From Novosphingobium terrae (GTDB lineage Bacteria; Pseudomonadota; Alphaproteobacteria; Sphingomonadales; Sphingomonadaceae), in contig NZ_JABVZR010000002.1 in the NCBI RefSeq assembly GCF_017163935.1, positions 372,001 to 436,000 on the forward strand: a stretch of 64,000 nucleotides of DNA, in the 5' to 3' direction. Below, in pieces: positions 9,571 through 18,688 of this stretch. The notes under the pieces are model-generated. The model saw nothing but the letters and a program-made list of their open reading frames with translations. It had not been told where the DNA came from and did not search any database. A program made the translations under genes and the position numbers. Every line of letters starts with the position of its first letter. Positions within the stretch are counted from its first letter, which is position 1.

Positions 9571-9605
9571 CTGTATGTATCTGTATATATTTGTCTTTTT
9601 AGACA
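9571..9605. promoter_or_regulatory. Tandem repeat and small palindrome in the monooxygenase/tetR divergent region
   Basis: The 548-base gap 9387-9934 holds the divergent promoters of the catabolic run and the TetR gene. Two 10-base direct repeats (CTGTATGTAT, CTGTATATAT) lie end to end at 9571-9590, followed by the dyad TGTCT-TTTT-AGACA at 9592-9605. This is the only clearly AT-rich part of the gap and is a reasonable TetR operator/promoter candidate. I see no gene elsewhere in the gap. Confidence 0.4.
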
Positions 9606-9934
9606 TGTGGAAACTTTCGGCTTCGCCCTATCCCAGACAGGAGCAAGATCATGGCTGCCGCATCCGCTGCTCGCCCCGAACCACATTTCTTCCATCGTGC
9701 GCCATGCAGCAGGAAATTTGAGACGAAATGTATGGTATGAAAACGCCCAAAGGCACTATCGGGATCGCGAGTCGGCCTGCGGGGCGCATCTGACCTCTGG
9801 CGCAAGTGGTCAAAATCACCTAGGAGCAGGCGAACCCTTCAGCCTCATATCAGACCGATGATCTGAATTTCGAAGGCAACCGGGCTTGAAAATGTTGATG
9901 TGCGAATGGGCGACATGGGAATAAACAGGTGGGC

Positions 9935-10666
9935 ATGAACAGGGAAGACGTCAAAAACGCCGATGAAGACCATCGCGTCAGAGTGGCCCGCCAGCGCCGC
10001 AGCAGAACGCGTACACGGTTGCTCGAAGCCGTTCTGGCCACCTGTGCCGCACGTCTGAATCAGGACTTGCCCACAGTCGATGACGTCATCGCCGAAGCCG
10101 ATGTTTCCCGGGCGACATTCTATAAATATTTCAATTCCGTCGAAGAAGCGATCCGCGTCTACGGCCATATGCTGATGGAAGAGATGTTCCGCAGCCTGGT
10201 CACGCTGTTTACCCCGCAGGACGATGAGCTCTCGCGCATCGTCACCGCCATCCAGCTGTTTCTGATGCGCTCCGTGATTGACCCACAGTGGGGGGCTTTT
10301 CTGTCGCGCACGGCCCATCTCGCGCGTGAGACGATCCTGGTTGACCGGATCGTGGACTATGTGGAGACAGCGCGCGGAAAAGGCGTCCTCAACGTTCAGG
10401 CCCCGCTTCCCGCCAGCAGCATGATCATCGGCACGGTGCTGGAAGCTGTGCGTCATATCTCGCGCACGAACCTGCGCAGCCGCACCTATGTCGATGGCAT
10501 AACCGCGATGCTGCTGCACGGGCTGGGCGTCGAGCAGGCCGTGGCCGAGGATCTGATCCGCAGCCGCACGATCTACATTCGCGGCCTTGCCCCCGACCGG
10601 CTCAGCTGGTGGAGCGACCCCTGGGCGCGCATGCCCGAGGATCGCTCCGAAACCAGAAATAGCTGA
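9935..10666 (+). CDS. TetR-family transcriptional regulator
   Basis: The protein of about 243 residues has a TetR-type N-terminal helix-turn-helix (TVDDVIAEADVSRATFYKYF, about residues 42-61) and a longer, poorly conserved ligand-binding region. It is transcribed away from the catabolic run that starts at 9386 and is the likely local repressor, released by a pathway substrate. ATG at 9935 and GTG at 9929 are both possible starts; an AGGTGG stretch sits very close to both. The DNA-binding domain is clear; the effector is unknown. Confidence 0.88.
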   Translation: MNREDVKNADEDHRVRVARQRRSRTRTRLLEAVLATCAARLNQDLPTVDDVIAEADVSRATFYKYFNSVEEAIRVYGHMLMEEMFRSLVTLFTPQDDELSRIVTAIQLFLMRSVIDPQWGAFLSRTAHLARETILVDRIVDYVETARGKGVLNVQAPLPASSMIIGTVLEAVRHISRTNLRSRTYVDGITAMLLHGLGVEQAVAEDLIRSRTIYIRGLAPDRLSWWSDPWARMPEDRSETRNS

Positions 10667-10699
10667 CGCAACGCCTAATTTCCGAGCGCCCTGCCCCGG

Positions 10700-11488
10700 T
10701 CAGGATGCGGCGGCGCTCGTCTCGCCGGCCAGCCAGCTGCGCTCGGCGGCGCGCAGTTTTATGACCGTATCGGGCTGATCCACTCCGGCCCGATCATTGC
10801 GGGTCGGCCCGCCGCCTGACGCGGTCAGATAGCTCAGATAACGATAGGATTGGCGGAATTGCGCCAGTTTCTGCTGATCGATAACAAGGGCCTGCGTCGG
10901 GTCCGCAGCAGCCAGCGTATCGCGGATGTAGATCCCGCGCAGCCCGAAAATCAGCCATTCACCCTGCTGCTTCACCGCACGCCACAGCAGCCGCGTGTAG
11001 GCCGTGACATGCACATCAACCCCATTGAGCGTGGAAAAGGAATGTACCGCGCAAGAGGCGTCCGCAATGGCGCGGTCTCCGTTGATCGAGACAGCTGGCG
11101 GGCTCATGCTGTCGAAATAGACCGCCTTGAGCGAGGTGCCTGCGCGACCGGCCGCCGCACCGCGCCGCCCGGCTTCGACAAACTGCTTTGCCGTGCCGGA
11201 AAACCATGAAACATCAACGAAAGCATCCGGATGGAAGCAGGACTCTTCCAGATCGAAATCATGCGTCTCGCGCCCCAGCCGCTCACGCGCGATCACCTGA
11301 GTCACGGCGAACTGGTCCAGCAGCGTTCCGGCGTTTGCAGGACCTGCCGCAGGTTTCTTGCCCTCGCCGGCGGCAGCGGCGCGCCCGGTCACCATCGCGC
11401 CGAACATGGCGGCAATCCCGCCCTTGAGCAGGCTGCGGCGCAGCAGGGGCTCACGGGATTCGCCCGAGCCGACAGAAATGTCCGTCAT
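10700..11488 (-). CDS. Exported SnoaL/NTF2-like protein with Tat-type signal
   Basis: The 262-residue protein begins with a twin-arginine leader (LLRRSLLKGG followed by a hydrophobic run and an Ala-rich cleavage region), so it is probably folded before export to the periplasm. The mature part is a SnoaL-like/NTF2-like cone fold: an N-terminal helix with ETHDFDLEESCFHPDAFVDVSW, then beta strands including GEWLIFGLRGIYIRD. Such domains act as small isomerases, cyclases or hydratases, or only bind ligands. It is the first of four NTF2-like proteins in the window and sits between tetR and the second decarboxylase-like gene. Confidence 0.8.
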   Translation of the reverse strand: MTDISVGSGESREPLLRRSLLKGGIAAMFGAMVTGRAAAAGEGKKPAAGPANAGTLLDQFAVTQVIARERLGRETHDFDLEESCFHPDAFVDVSWFSGTAKQFVEAGRRGAAAGRAGTSLKAVYFDSMSPPAVSINGDRAIADASCAVHSFSTLNGVDVHVTAYTRLLWRAVKQQGEWLIFGLRGIYIRDTLAAADPTQALVIDQQKLAQFRQSYRYLSYLTASGGGPTRNDRAGVDQPDTVIKLRAAERSWLAGETSAAAS

Positions 11489-11702
11489 TTTTTGATCTCC
11501 TCAACCCTGGATGAAAGTGCCGGAACCGGGGGCCCGAAGGTGAGAGAAAACCCCACCTTCCGGCAAGGCCGGATGGGCATCTCTGCACCCGTTCGGCCTG
11601 TTCCGTCGCGTTATTGTCGCTGTCATTCCAATGGCCTTACACCTGCCACGATCACGAAAAAGACACAAGGTACATTATGTAATTGGCAGCCATCATGATC
11701 CC

Positions 11703-12713
11703 CTATGCCGAGGGCACGATCCTGAACAGCTGCTCGGCATTGGCATGGGCCACCTTGCGCATGGTCTCCTCGTCCAGCGGCGCCTTGCGGATGAAATCCA
11801 CCGCCTCGGCGGTCTGCTCATAGGGATAGTCCACGGCGAACATCACCCGGTCAGCCCCCATCATGTCGAGGCAGAAGCGCAAGGGCTCGTTCGACATCAT
11901 GCCGCTGGTGGTGATCCACACATTCTCTCGGAAATAGTCGCTGGGCAGGCGCTGCAGCTTCTTCATGCCCAGCGGCTCCAGCCCGCCGCGCCGCAGGATG
12001 TTCTGATAGCGGTTGTCCAGCCGGCCCAGCCAGAAGGGCAGCGCCTCACCCAGATGGCCCAGCACCAGCTTCAGGGTCGGGAAGGCATCGAAGACCCCGC
12101 CCATGATCAGGCGCATCACATGCAGCGAGGTTTCCGCACCAAAACCCCAGAGCGCGCCCATCATGCCATAGTCGGAATAGGCGCCGATCATGCTGTCGGG
12201 AGGAAAGTTCGGATGCAGGTATAAAGGCGCATCCGCCGCAACAAGCGCCTCCAGAATCGGCCAGAATTTGGGATCATCGAGATATTCGCCCTGCGTATGC
12301 GAATTGATGATGATGCCTTTCATGCCCAACCCCGTCATGCAGCGGGTCACCTCGCGCGCGGCGCGCTGCGGGTCCTGCGGGGCCACCGCGCCCAATCCGG
12401 CAAAACGGGTTGGACGGGCCGCCACGGCAGCCGACAGCGTCTCATTGGCCAGTGCGGCCAGATCCGTGCCCAAACCCGCGTCGAAGGCCTGCACACCGGG
12501 CGCGGTGATGCTAAGCAGATGCATATCCACACCATGCGCGTCCATCTCGACCAGGCGGTGATCGAGATCGACCAATTGCCGCACCGCTTCGGCTTTCTTG
12601 TAATAGATGCCCAGATAGCGTGTGACCGGCGTATCGATCGTCCGGGTCAGCTTCAGAAATTCATCGATATAGTCCCGGGGCGCAAAGGCCTCTTCGGTGG
12701 CGATCAAGCGCAT
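11703..12713 (-). CDS. Amidohydrolase-2 family protein, second decarboxylase-like enzyme
   Basis: The 336-residue protein belongs to the same ACMSD / gamma-resorcylate decarboxylase-like family as the gene at 7019. It shows ATEEAF (Glu about 7-8), NSHTQGEYLDD with the metal-ligand His, GHLGEALPFW and FAVDYPYE with the catalytic Asp. This set is closer to true resorcylate and 2,3-dihydroxybenzoate decarboxylases than the first copy. The ATG at 12713 has a GGGAG site; the longer frame is not needed. It is divergent from the metallo-beta-lactamase-fold gene, with a 223-base promoter region between them. Confidence 0.88.
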   Translation of the reverse strand: MRLIATEEAFAPRDYIDEFLKLTRTIDTPVTRYLGIYYKKAEAVRQLVDLDHRLVEMDAHGVDMHLLSITAPGVQAFDAGLGTDLAALANETLSAAVAARPTRFAGLGAVAPQDPQRAAREVTRCMTGLGMKGIIINSHTQGEYLDDPKFWPILEALVAADAPLYLHPNFPPDSMIGAYSDYGMMGALWGFGAETSLHVMRLIMGGVFDAFPTLKLVLGHLGEALPFWLGRLDNRYQNILRRGGLEPLGMKKLQRLPSDYFRENVWITTSGMMSNEPLRFCLDMMGADRVMFAVDYPYEQTAEAVDFIRKAPLDEETMRKVAHANAEQLFRIVPSA

Positions 12714-12936
12714 GGCGTTTTCTCCCAGATCATTCCGGTCTGCTCCCCGTTGGCCACGCACTATCCGCGGCGCCGGGCAGCGCCCAAGACCACTTGTTGG
12801 CCTTGGCTATAGCGTTTGCGTATCGCCCCCCTTTGATGGCACCGGCACAGGCGGTATCATCATAGCCATATTGGTAGCACCAAAGCCCCGCCTCGCCATG
12901 CTATCAGCTCCCAAAAGCATGACAGGGGAGAAGGAC

Positions 12937-13878
12937 ATGGGGTCGAGGATGGCATTGGCGACGGGCATTGCCCTTTTGGCCATGGTGACGGGTTTCGAGG
13001 CGCAGGCTCAGCAAAGGCCGGGCCCTTTGACCCTGACCCCGCACAAAATCGCCTCAGGCGTCTATTGGGTCGAGGGCGGCACATCGAACACCGGCTTTGC
13101 CGTGGGAACGACAGGCGTGGTGGCCATCGACGCCCAGCAGACGGCGGAGGCCGTGCAAGCGGTGCAGGCCGAGATTGCCAAAATCACACCCCGCCGCGTC
13201 GATACGCTGATCATCACCCACAGCGATCCCGATCATGTCGGCGGCATACCCTCTTATCCCCCCGCCACGCAGATCATCGAGCAGGAAAACACGCGCGCCA
13301 CCATTCTGGCCACAGCCGCCGATACCAGTGGCGCCCCGCCGATGGTCGCCCTCTACAAGCAACTCGCAAAGGCCCCCAATCCGACAAGGCTGGTGGCCGA
13401 CAGCGAGCATGCGACCATCGATGGCCTGCGGGTGGAGTTGATCCATGTCGCGCCGGGGCACAGTGCGGGCGATCTGATCATCTATCTGCCCGATCAGAAG
13501 GTGGTGTTCGCCGGTGATGTCGTCACAACCAACACTGGCCAGTTTCCCGTCATTCATCTTGGCGGCTCTTCGCTGGGCTGGATCGCGGCGATGAAGGCCA
13601 TTCTGGCGCTGGACGCCCGCGTGATCGTCCCCGGCCATGGCGCGGTGGAAAGCCGCGAGCAGCTGACGGCCCGACTGAAAGCCGCCGAGCAGCGCCGCGA
13701 TGCCGTCAAGGCGATGATCGCGCAGGGCAAGTCGCTCGACGAGATCAAGCAGGCCCTGCCCGAAACGGGCGGCAACCCCATGTTCCCCGGCTTTGACGAA
13801 ACGACCTACAATGAGCTGACCAAGGGCTATCCCGGCACCGCCGTGGCGCCATGGCACAACATCATCCATCGGCCCTGA
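12937..13878 (+). CDS. Secreted metallo-beta-lactamase-fold hydrolase with HSDPDH metal motif
   Basis: The 313-residue protein starts with a signal peptide ending near EAQAQQ and carries an MBL fold: THSDPDHVGG (about residues 94-103), APGHSAGD, FAGDVV and VPGHG. The canonical HxHxDH motif has Asp in place of the second His (H95-x-D97-x-D99-H100), which should change the first metal site, as seen in some environmental MBL subgroups. The ATG at 12937 follows a GGGGAGAAGG ribosome site. It could be a periplasmic lactonase or esterase. It is divergent from the amidohydrolase gene at 11703. Confidence 0.88.
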   Translation: MGSRMALATGIALLAMVTGFEAQAQQRPGPLTLTPHKIASGVYWVEGGTSNTGFAVGTTGVVAIDAQQTAEAVQAVQAEIAKITPRRVDTLIITHSDPDHVGGIPSYPPATQIIEQENTRATILATAADTSGAPPMVALYKQLAKAPNPTRLVADSEHATIDGLRVELIHVAPGHSAGDLIIYLPDQKVVFAGDVVTTNTGQFPVIHLGGSSLGWIAAMKAILALDARVIVPGHGAVESREQLTARLKAAEQRRDAVKAMIAQGKSLDEIKQALPETGGNPMFPGFDETTYNELTKGYPGTAVAPWHNIIHRP

Positions 13879-13889
13879 GGCAGGCGATC

Positions 13890-14130
13890 CGCCCAAAACC
13901 CGAATCATCCGGCAGCACCAGCGCGGCGCCTCCCTTGTCGGAAGGCGTCGCGACAGGTATCGTCATGCTCGCCGGTTTGAAGGGATAGCGGCCCGGCTTG
14001 CTGCTCAGCGTCCCCAGCCGCTGTCCTTCACGCCGCCTACCGGCAAGACGACCTCGACATCATCGAAAGCCTCGATCACGAGGAGTGATCCAAAGGTCTC
14101 GTCGCCCCCTGTTAACCGGACCAGCAGCTA
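13890..14130 (-). pseudogene. Possible degraded coding remnant (aldehyde dehydrogenase-like motifs)
   Basis: The 475-base gap 13879-14353 has no intact gene. On the minus strand one frame reads DETFGSLLVIEAFDDVEVV and, 2 residues on, GGVKDSGWGR before a stop. These resemble the E-x-FGP and GGxKxSG motifs of aldehyde dehydrogenases in the right order, but with about 50 residues missing between them. After the stop, a neighbouring frame stays open for about 48 residues (SSKPGRYPFKPASM and on). The family match rests on short motifs only, so this is a weak call. Confidence 0.3.
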
Positions 14131-14353
14131 TGCCCCCCACCCGGTCGGACTATGCGGAGATGCTGGACGCCATTGCCGGCTGCTCCCGCGCGGCAGGACT
14201 CCAGGGCAGCACGATATCGAAACTCGATCACCACCGCCAATCACGATCTTATGCCTGAGCGCGCGCCCGTCTAAATATGGCGCCTGAACACACTGTCAGA
14301 CTTGCGGGCAGCCGAGGCACAGAACCGGCCCCGCCCTTCCGTGGAGAGCCATC

Positions 14354-15208
14354 TTGAAACTTTTGCGCTATGACGATGCCGGTACGCCCAAGCTGGGCGT
14401 GGTTCAGGACGACCGGATCGTTTCGCTCGCCCCGCTTGCGGATCGCTATCCCACCATGCGCTCGATCATCGAGGGCGGCGATGCGGCTCTGGCACAGTTG
14501 CGCGATTTTGTGGCCACCGCGCCATACAGCCTGCCCCTCGCCTCGGCAAGGCTGCTGGCGCCCGTCGAAAGGCCCGGCAAATATCTGGCCATCGGCATGA
14601 ATTATGCCAAGCATCTTGAGGAAGCCGACAAGCTTGGCGTGGCCCGTTCGAAGCATCAGGTGTGGTTCAACAAGCAGACAACCTGCGTGGCGGGCCCCTA
14701 TGACCCCATCGAACCGGGCGCGACCGAAAAGCTGGATTATGAAGTCGAACTCGCTCTGGTGATTGGCAAACCTGCCAAGAATGTGTCGCAGGACGAGGCC
14801 CTCGACCATGTGTTTGGTTATGTCGTCGCCAATGACGTGTCGGCGCGCGATTTCCAGTTCCATTCCGCGACCTTCACCATGGGCAAAAGCTTCGACACCC
14901 ATGGCCCCATCGGCCCGTGGATCGTCACCGCCGACGAGGTCGCCAACCCTCAGAACCTCGATCTGCGTTGTTTCGTCAATGGTGAGCTTCGCCAGTCGAA
15001 CAACACCGCCACCATGATCCATCCGATCCGCGCCCAGATCGCCTATCTGGCCAGCGCCTTCACGCTGGAACCGGGCGACCTGATCGCCACGGGAACGCCT
15101 GAGGGTGTGGGTGTCGGCATGGAACCGCCGGTGTTCCTCAAGGCGGGCGATGTCGTGCGTTGCGAGGTCGATGGCATCGGCGCCATCGAAAACACCGTCG
15201 CGGGCTGA
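14354..15208 (+). CDS. Fumarylacetoacetate hydrolase (FAH) family protein
   Basis: The 284-residue protein has the FAH C-terminal fold. The segment LAIGMNYAKHLEE opens the catalytic domain, DYEVELALVIGK supplies the acidic Mg ligands, and YVVANDVSARDFQ and GDLIATGTPEGVG complete the signature. Relatives hydrolyse or decarboxylate acyl-pyruvates or isomerise ring-cleavage products, so it could act late in the neighbouring aromatic pathway. The start is a TTG at 14354 behind a GGAGAG site. A hairpin terminator follows 22 bases after the stop. Confidence 0.9.
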   Translation: MKLLRYDDAGTPKLGVVQDDRIVSLAPLADRYPTMRSIIEGGDAALAQLRDFVATAPYSLPLASARLLAPVERPGKYLAIGMNYAKHLEEADKLGVARSKHQVWFNKQTTCVAGPYDPIEPGATEKLDYEVELALVIGKPAKNVSQDEALDHVFGYVVANDVSARDFQFHSATFTMGKSFDTHGPIGPWIVTADEVANPQNLDLRCFVNGELRQSNNTATMIHPIRAQIAYLASAFTLEPGDLIATGTPEGVGVGMEPPVFLKAGDVVRCEVDGIGAIENTVAG

Positions 15209-15230
15209 CGGCAGAACGAGCCTGATCCGG

Positions 15231-15264
15231 AACCCGGCATCGGTTCTTAAATCGATGCCGGGTT
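15231..15264 (+). terminator. Hairpin after the FAH-family gene
   Basis: A perfect 12-base inverted repeat (AACCCGGCATCG / CGATGCCGGGTT) with a 10-base AT-rich loop starts 22 bases after the FAH stop. A short TTT follows. It fits an intrinsic terminator. Confidence 0.65.
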
Positions 15265-15369
15265 TCCTGCCGGGCAGACAATAACAGACCTCATTTTTCT
15301 CGAACAATCGGCGCATCGCGCCCAATGCCGCATGACATGCCGGCCCCTGATGTGCATAATGGCCCTGTA

Positions 15370-15388
15370 TCGATCATGGAACGATCGA
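15370..15388. promoter_or_regulatory. Palindrome upstream of the second LysR gene
   Basis: TCGATC-N7-GATCGA is a perfect dyad ending 14 bases before the LysR ATG at 15403. The geometry matches a LysR T-N11-A box and suggests autoregulation. Confidence 0.4.
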
Positions 15389-15402
15389 ACGAAGGGCGAG
15401 GC

Positions 15403-16350
15403 ATGAAGTTCAATCACTTACGCAGGTTCGTGGCCGTCGCGGAGCGTGGCAGCATGCGCAGCGCCGCGCGCGAGCTGGGCATTCCCCAGCCCGTCATCAC
15501 GCGCAGCATTCAGGAGCTGGAGCGCGAGCTGGGCGTGCAACTGTTCGAACGCTCCATCAACGGCATCGTGCTCACGCCGATTGCCGAAAAAATCCTGCGC
15601 CGCGCCAAGGTTATGGAAACCGAAATGGAGCGCACGCTGGAGGAAGTCGACCAGTATAAGGGCAAGGAGGTCGGCACGCTGACCATCGGCCTGTCATCGG
15701 GCGCGCATGTCGGAATTCTCCCCAAGGTTCTGGCGCCATTCCGCAAGCGCTATCCCAAGGTGCGGATCAAGGTCGTGGAGGGCCTGTTTCCCAAGCTGGA
15801 AACCGACATTCGTGACGGGATCATCGAACTCTATGTCGGCCCCATTCCGCGCGAAAGGTTCGGCGCCGATCTGACCGTGGATCTCTTGTTCGAAAACCAG
15901 CGCATCATCGTTGGCCGGCAGGGGCATCCGCTGTCGCAAGCCACATCGATCATGGATCTCAAAGATGCCCAATGGGTGGCAACGCCCGTGATGATGGACA
16001 GCGAAAACGAGGTCAACGCGATCTATACCGCAGTCGATATGCCGCCGCCCAACATTGTGGCGCAGGCCTCATCGGGCCTCAGCATTCTGTCGATCGTTGC
16101 CTCATCCGATCTGCTGGCACCCTTGCCGCATCTCTGGTCGGACTTCATCAGCAGCACGAAATTCGCCTGCATCATTCCGATCAAGCAGACCACCTTCTCG
16201 CCGCCCATTTGCGTGGCGCGGCAATCACGGCTGCTGCTTTCTCCACCCGGCCAGTTTTTCACGGATCTGGTTCACCGCGTGGCCGTCAATCACAAGCGTT
16301 CACTGGTCAGTTCGGTGGAAAGCGGGGGCACCCTTCCCCCGCCCCTGTAA
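15403..16350 (+). CDS. LysR-family transcriptional regulator
   Basis: The 315-residue protein has an N-terminal winged HTH (RRFVAVAERGSMRSAARELG, then IPQPVITRSIQELERELG) and a full LysR substrate-binding domain (VGTLTIGLSSGAHVGILPKV). The ATG at 15403 (MKFNHLRRF) is preferred over the longer frame because homologues start there and a GAAGGGCGAGG site precedes it. It lies downstream of the FAH gene on the same strand and convergent with the TonB receptor, separated by a hairpin. It probably controls part of the aromatic island. Confidence 0.92.
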   Translation: MKFNHLRRFVAVAERGSMRSAARELGIPQPVITRSIQELERELGVQLFERSINGIVLTPIAEKILRRAKVMETEMERTLEEVDQYKGKEVGTLTIGLSSGAHVGILPKVLAPFRKRYPKVRIKVVEGLFPKLETDIRDGIIELYVGPIPRERFGADLTVDLLFENQRIIVGRQGHPLSQATSIMDLKDAQWVATPVMMDSENEVNAIYTAVDMPPPNIVAQASSGLSILSIVASSDLLAPLPHLWSDFISSTKFACIIPIKQTTFSPPICVARQSRLLLSPPGQFFTDLVHRVAVNHKRSLVSSVESGGTLPPPL

Positions 16351-16357
16351 AGCACAA

Positions 16358-16393
16358 CCTCCCCGTAGCCTGAAAGCTCAGGCTGCGGGGAGG
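16358..16393. terminator. Bidirectional hairpin between LysR and TonB receptor genes
   Basis: The arms CCTCCCCG-T-AGCCTGA and TCAGGCT-G-CGGGGAGG form a 16-base stem with one mismatch and a 4-base loop. It lies between two convergent genes, so it can terminate both. There is no T-run. Confidence 0.6.
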
Positions 16394-16405
16394 CATCCCC
16401 CATGG

Positions 16406-18688
16406 TCAGAAATGAACCCCGACCTGAACGCCATAGGTCCGGGGAGAGCCGGCGGTATAGAGTTGGTTGCCACCAACCGCAGCCGCGCCACCGGTGTAAT
16501 AATATGAATTGGTCAAATTCTTGACGAAGGCCTGAATGTCATAGCGTTTGTTGGGCGCTTTCCATGTCAAGGATGCATTGACCAGATGGTAAGGTGCGTT
16601 GCTGATCGAACCATCGGCCACGAAGACATAGCGCGATTTGTAGGAATCGTTGGCGACGAGCGTAAAGTCGCCGATGTTCGATTCAATCGTGTAGCTCGCG
16701 CCGATGTTGAACGACAGCGTGGGTGACTGGATCAGCCTGGCGCCGCTCAGATCGCATGGCGATGCCGAAAATCCGCCCAGAATGGCCCCGCCGATCACCT
16801 GCGCCTTCACGCAAGTGCCGCCGACAAAGCTGGTGTAATGGGCGTCGAGCAATTCCATATTGCCGGTGAAGGTCAGATTGCTCACCGGCGTCAGCACCAG
16901 ATCGACATCCAGCCCCTTGACCCGCGCCTTGCCCGCATTGACCAGCAGCGAACCGCCCGGAGGCGCCGGCGGCGCGGTGGAGCGCAGCTGGATATCCTTG
17001 TAATTATAATAGAAACCCTCGATGTTCAGCGTCAGCAAGCGATCGATCAGGCGCGATTTCACACCTGCGGCAAACGCATCGAGCACTTCGGGTTTCGAGG
17101 CCGGATTGTTGAACGCCGTCGGGTTGTAGGTCCCCGATTTGAACCCGCGGTTGTAGGACAGGTAACCGTTGATATCATCGGTAAAATCCTGCGCGAGAAC
17201 CGCGCGCCACGTCACCTTGGCGAAGGTTGAATGGGTGGCGATCCCGCTGGGATTGCCCGCATAGGGGTCACCAGGATGCACCACTGTCGTGGCAGGCAGA
17301 ACGGTGGGTGTGTTGGGCTGCCCCGCGAAAGGTATGGTTGTGCCCGACAGGGCTTTCTCGTCGCTGGTGTAACGCAGCCCAAGGGTCAGCCGCGTGCCAT
17401 GCGTGATGCTGTAGGTGCCCTCGCCATAGCCGGAATAGGAGCGCGTCGTGGCCAGCGCATTGGTCTGCACCGGCAGCGGAGCCGCCGCGCAGACCGTGCC
17501 GACGCAGGTGCTGTAGGCCGCATTCACGATCGTCGTGTTGTCATTGAAATAGAAGGCGCCCGCCACCCATTTGAGCCGCGAGGCCGGGCTGTCGGAGGTC
17601 AGCTGAAACTCTTGTGTGATCGACCGGTCGGCGCCGGTCTGGTTGTTCTCGATGGCCGACTGGCCCAGCACCGGATTGCCGGGATCGCCGCTCTGGGTGA
17701 ACATCAGCGGCTGGCGCGCATGGCTGTAGCTGGTCAGGCTGATCAGCCGGGCGAAGCTCAGCCGCTGCTCGATCTTGAGGTTGACGTTATACTGATTGAG
17801 TTCGGCGAAAGGATCGCGCCGCGTATCGGTGCGGTATTCGCCCTGCGGACGCGTGCCATCGGCGGCCACCGTGCCGGGCAGGATCTGGAACGCCAGACCG
17901 AAATCGCTCTTGTTGTAATTGTAGAGCCCGCGCAGCGAAATCTCCGTATCCGGGCCGGGGTTCCATTTCAGCTTGGCCTGCACCCCGCCGCTGCGCGCTT
18001 TCATCACATCATCGCCGGTATAGACGTTTTTGGCATAGCCGTCGCCCTGATTGGAATAGGCGGCGGCCACGTTGAAGGCCAGGTTCGGCGTCAAAGGCGT
18101 CGATCCGTAGAATTTGAAATCCACGGTGTTGTAATTGCCGTAAGAGACCGATGCGTCGAGGCGCGGCTTGTCGCCGGGCTCACGGGTGATGACATTGATC
18201 AGGCCGCCGGTCGAATTGCGCCCGTAGAGCGTGCCTTGCGGGCCCTTGAGCACCTCGATCCGCTCGATGTTGTTGAAGGAGAACAACCCGGCCGAGGCAT
18301 TGGGCTGATAGACGCCATCAAGATAGACCGCGACAGGAATTTCCGTGGTAAAACCCGATGTCGCGGTGCCCACGCCGCGAATAAAGGGAATGATGCCGCC
18401 GCTGCGCACGATGGTCAGGCCCGGGGCCAACTGAGGCAGATCGGCGGTGTTGGCGATCCGCAGCGAGTCAAGACGCGCGCCCTGCACGGCGATCACATTG
18501 ACCGGAACCTTCTGCAGGCTTTCCGAGCGCCGCGTCGCGGTCACCAGAATATCCTGCACCCCCGGGGTGGGGGCTGCAGCCTGCGCCGTCGTCCCGGTCT
18601 GGTTCGCCGGAGCAGCGGTCTGCGCCGCAACCACGCCCGGACCGGCTATGCCGGTCGTCAGCGCGAGCATCCATAGCTTTCTGTTCAT
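16406..18688 (-). CDS. TonB-dependent outer-membrane receptor
   Basis: The protein of about 760 residues has a signal peptide and a TonB-box-like ILVTATRR, a plug domain with the FIRGVGTATSGF pattern and LKGPQGTLYGRNSTGG, and a 22-strand barrel ending in Phe (GVQVGVHF). The ATG at 18688 follows a strong GGGGAGGA site. The plug motifs place it in the large sphingomonad group used for aromatic and other hydrophobic substrates as well as iron. It is the last gene of a minus-strand block shared with an FGE-like protein and a second, similar receptor at 20863. Confidence 0.94.
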   Translation of the reverse strand: MNRKLWMLALTTGIAGPGVVAAQTAAPANQTGTTAQAAAPTPGVQDILVTATRRSESLQKVPVNVIAVQGARLDSLRIANTADLPQLAPGLTIVRSGGIIPFIRGVGTATSGFTTEIPVAVYLDGVYQPNASAGLFSFNNIERIEVLKGPQGTLYGRNSTGGLINVITREPGDKPRLDASVSYGNYNTVDFKFYGSTPLTPNLAFNVAAAYSNQGDGYAKNVYTGDDVMKARSGGVQAKLKWNPGPDTEISLRGLYNYNKSDFGLAFQILPGTVAADGTRPQGEYRTDTRRDPFAELNQYNVNLKIEQRLSFARLISLTSYSHARQPLMFTQSGDPGNPVLGQSAIENNQTGADRSITQEFQLTSDSPASRLKWVAGAFYFNDNTTIVNAAYSTCVGTVCAAAPLPVQTNALATTRSYSGYGEGTYSITHGTRLTLGLRYTSDEKALSGTTIPFAGQPNTPTVLPATTVVHPGDPYAGNPSGIATHSTFAKVTWRAVLAQDFTDDINGYLSYNRGFKSGTYNPTAFNNPASKPEVLDAFAAGVKSRLIDRLLTLNIEGFYYNYKDIQLRSTAPPAPPGGSLLVNAGKARVKGLDVDLVLTPVSNLTFTGNMELLDAHYTSFVGGTCVKAQVIGGAILGGFSASPCDLSGARLIQSPTLSFNIGASYTIESNIGDFTLVANDSYKSRYVFVADGSISNAPYHLVNASLTWKAPNKRYDIQAFVKNLTNSYYYTGGAAAVGGNQLYTAGSPRTYGVQVGVHF

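Noticed and set aside
17231..18676. 481-codon plus-strand frame opposite the TonB receptor
   Set aside because: Low-complexity composition and no domain. The minus strand has a complete receptor with signal peptide.
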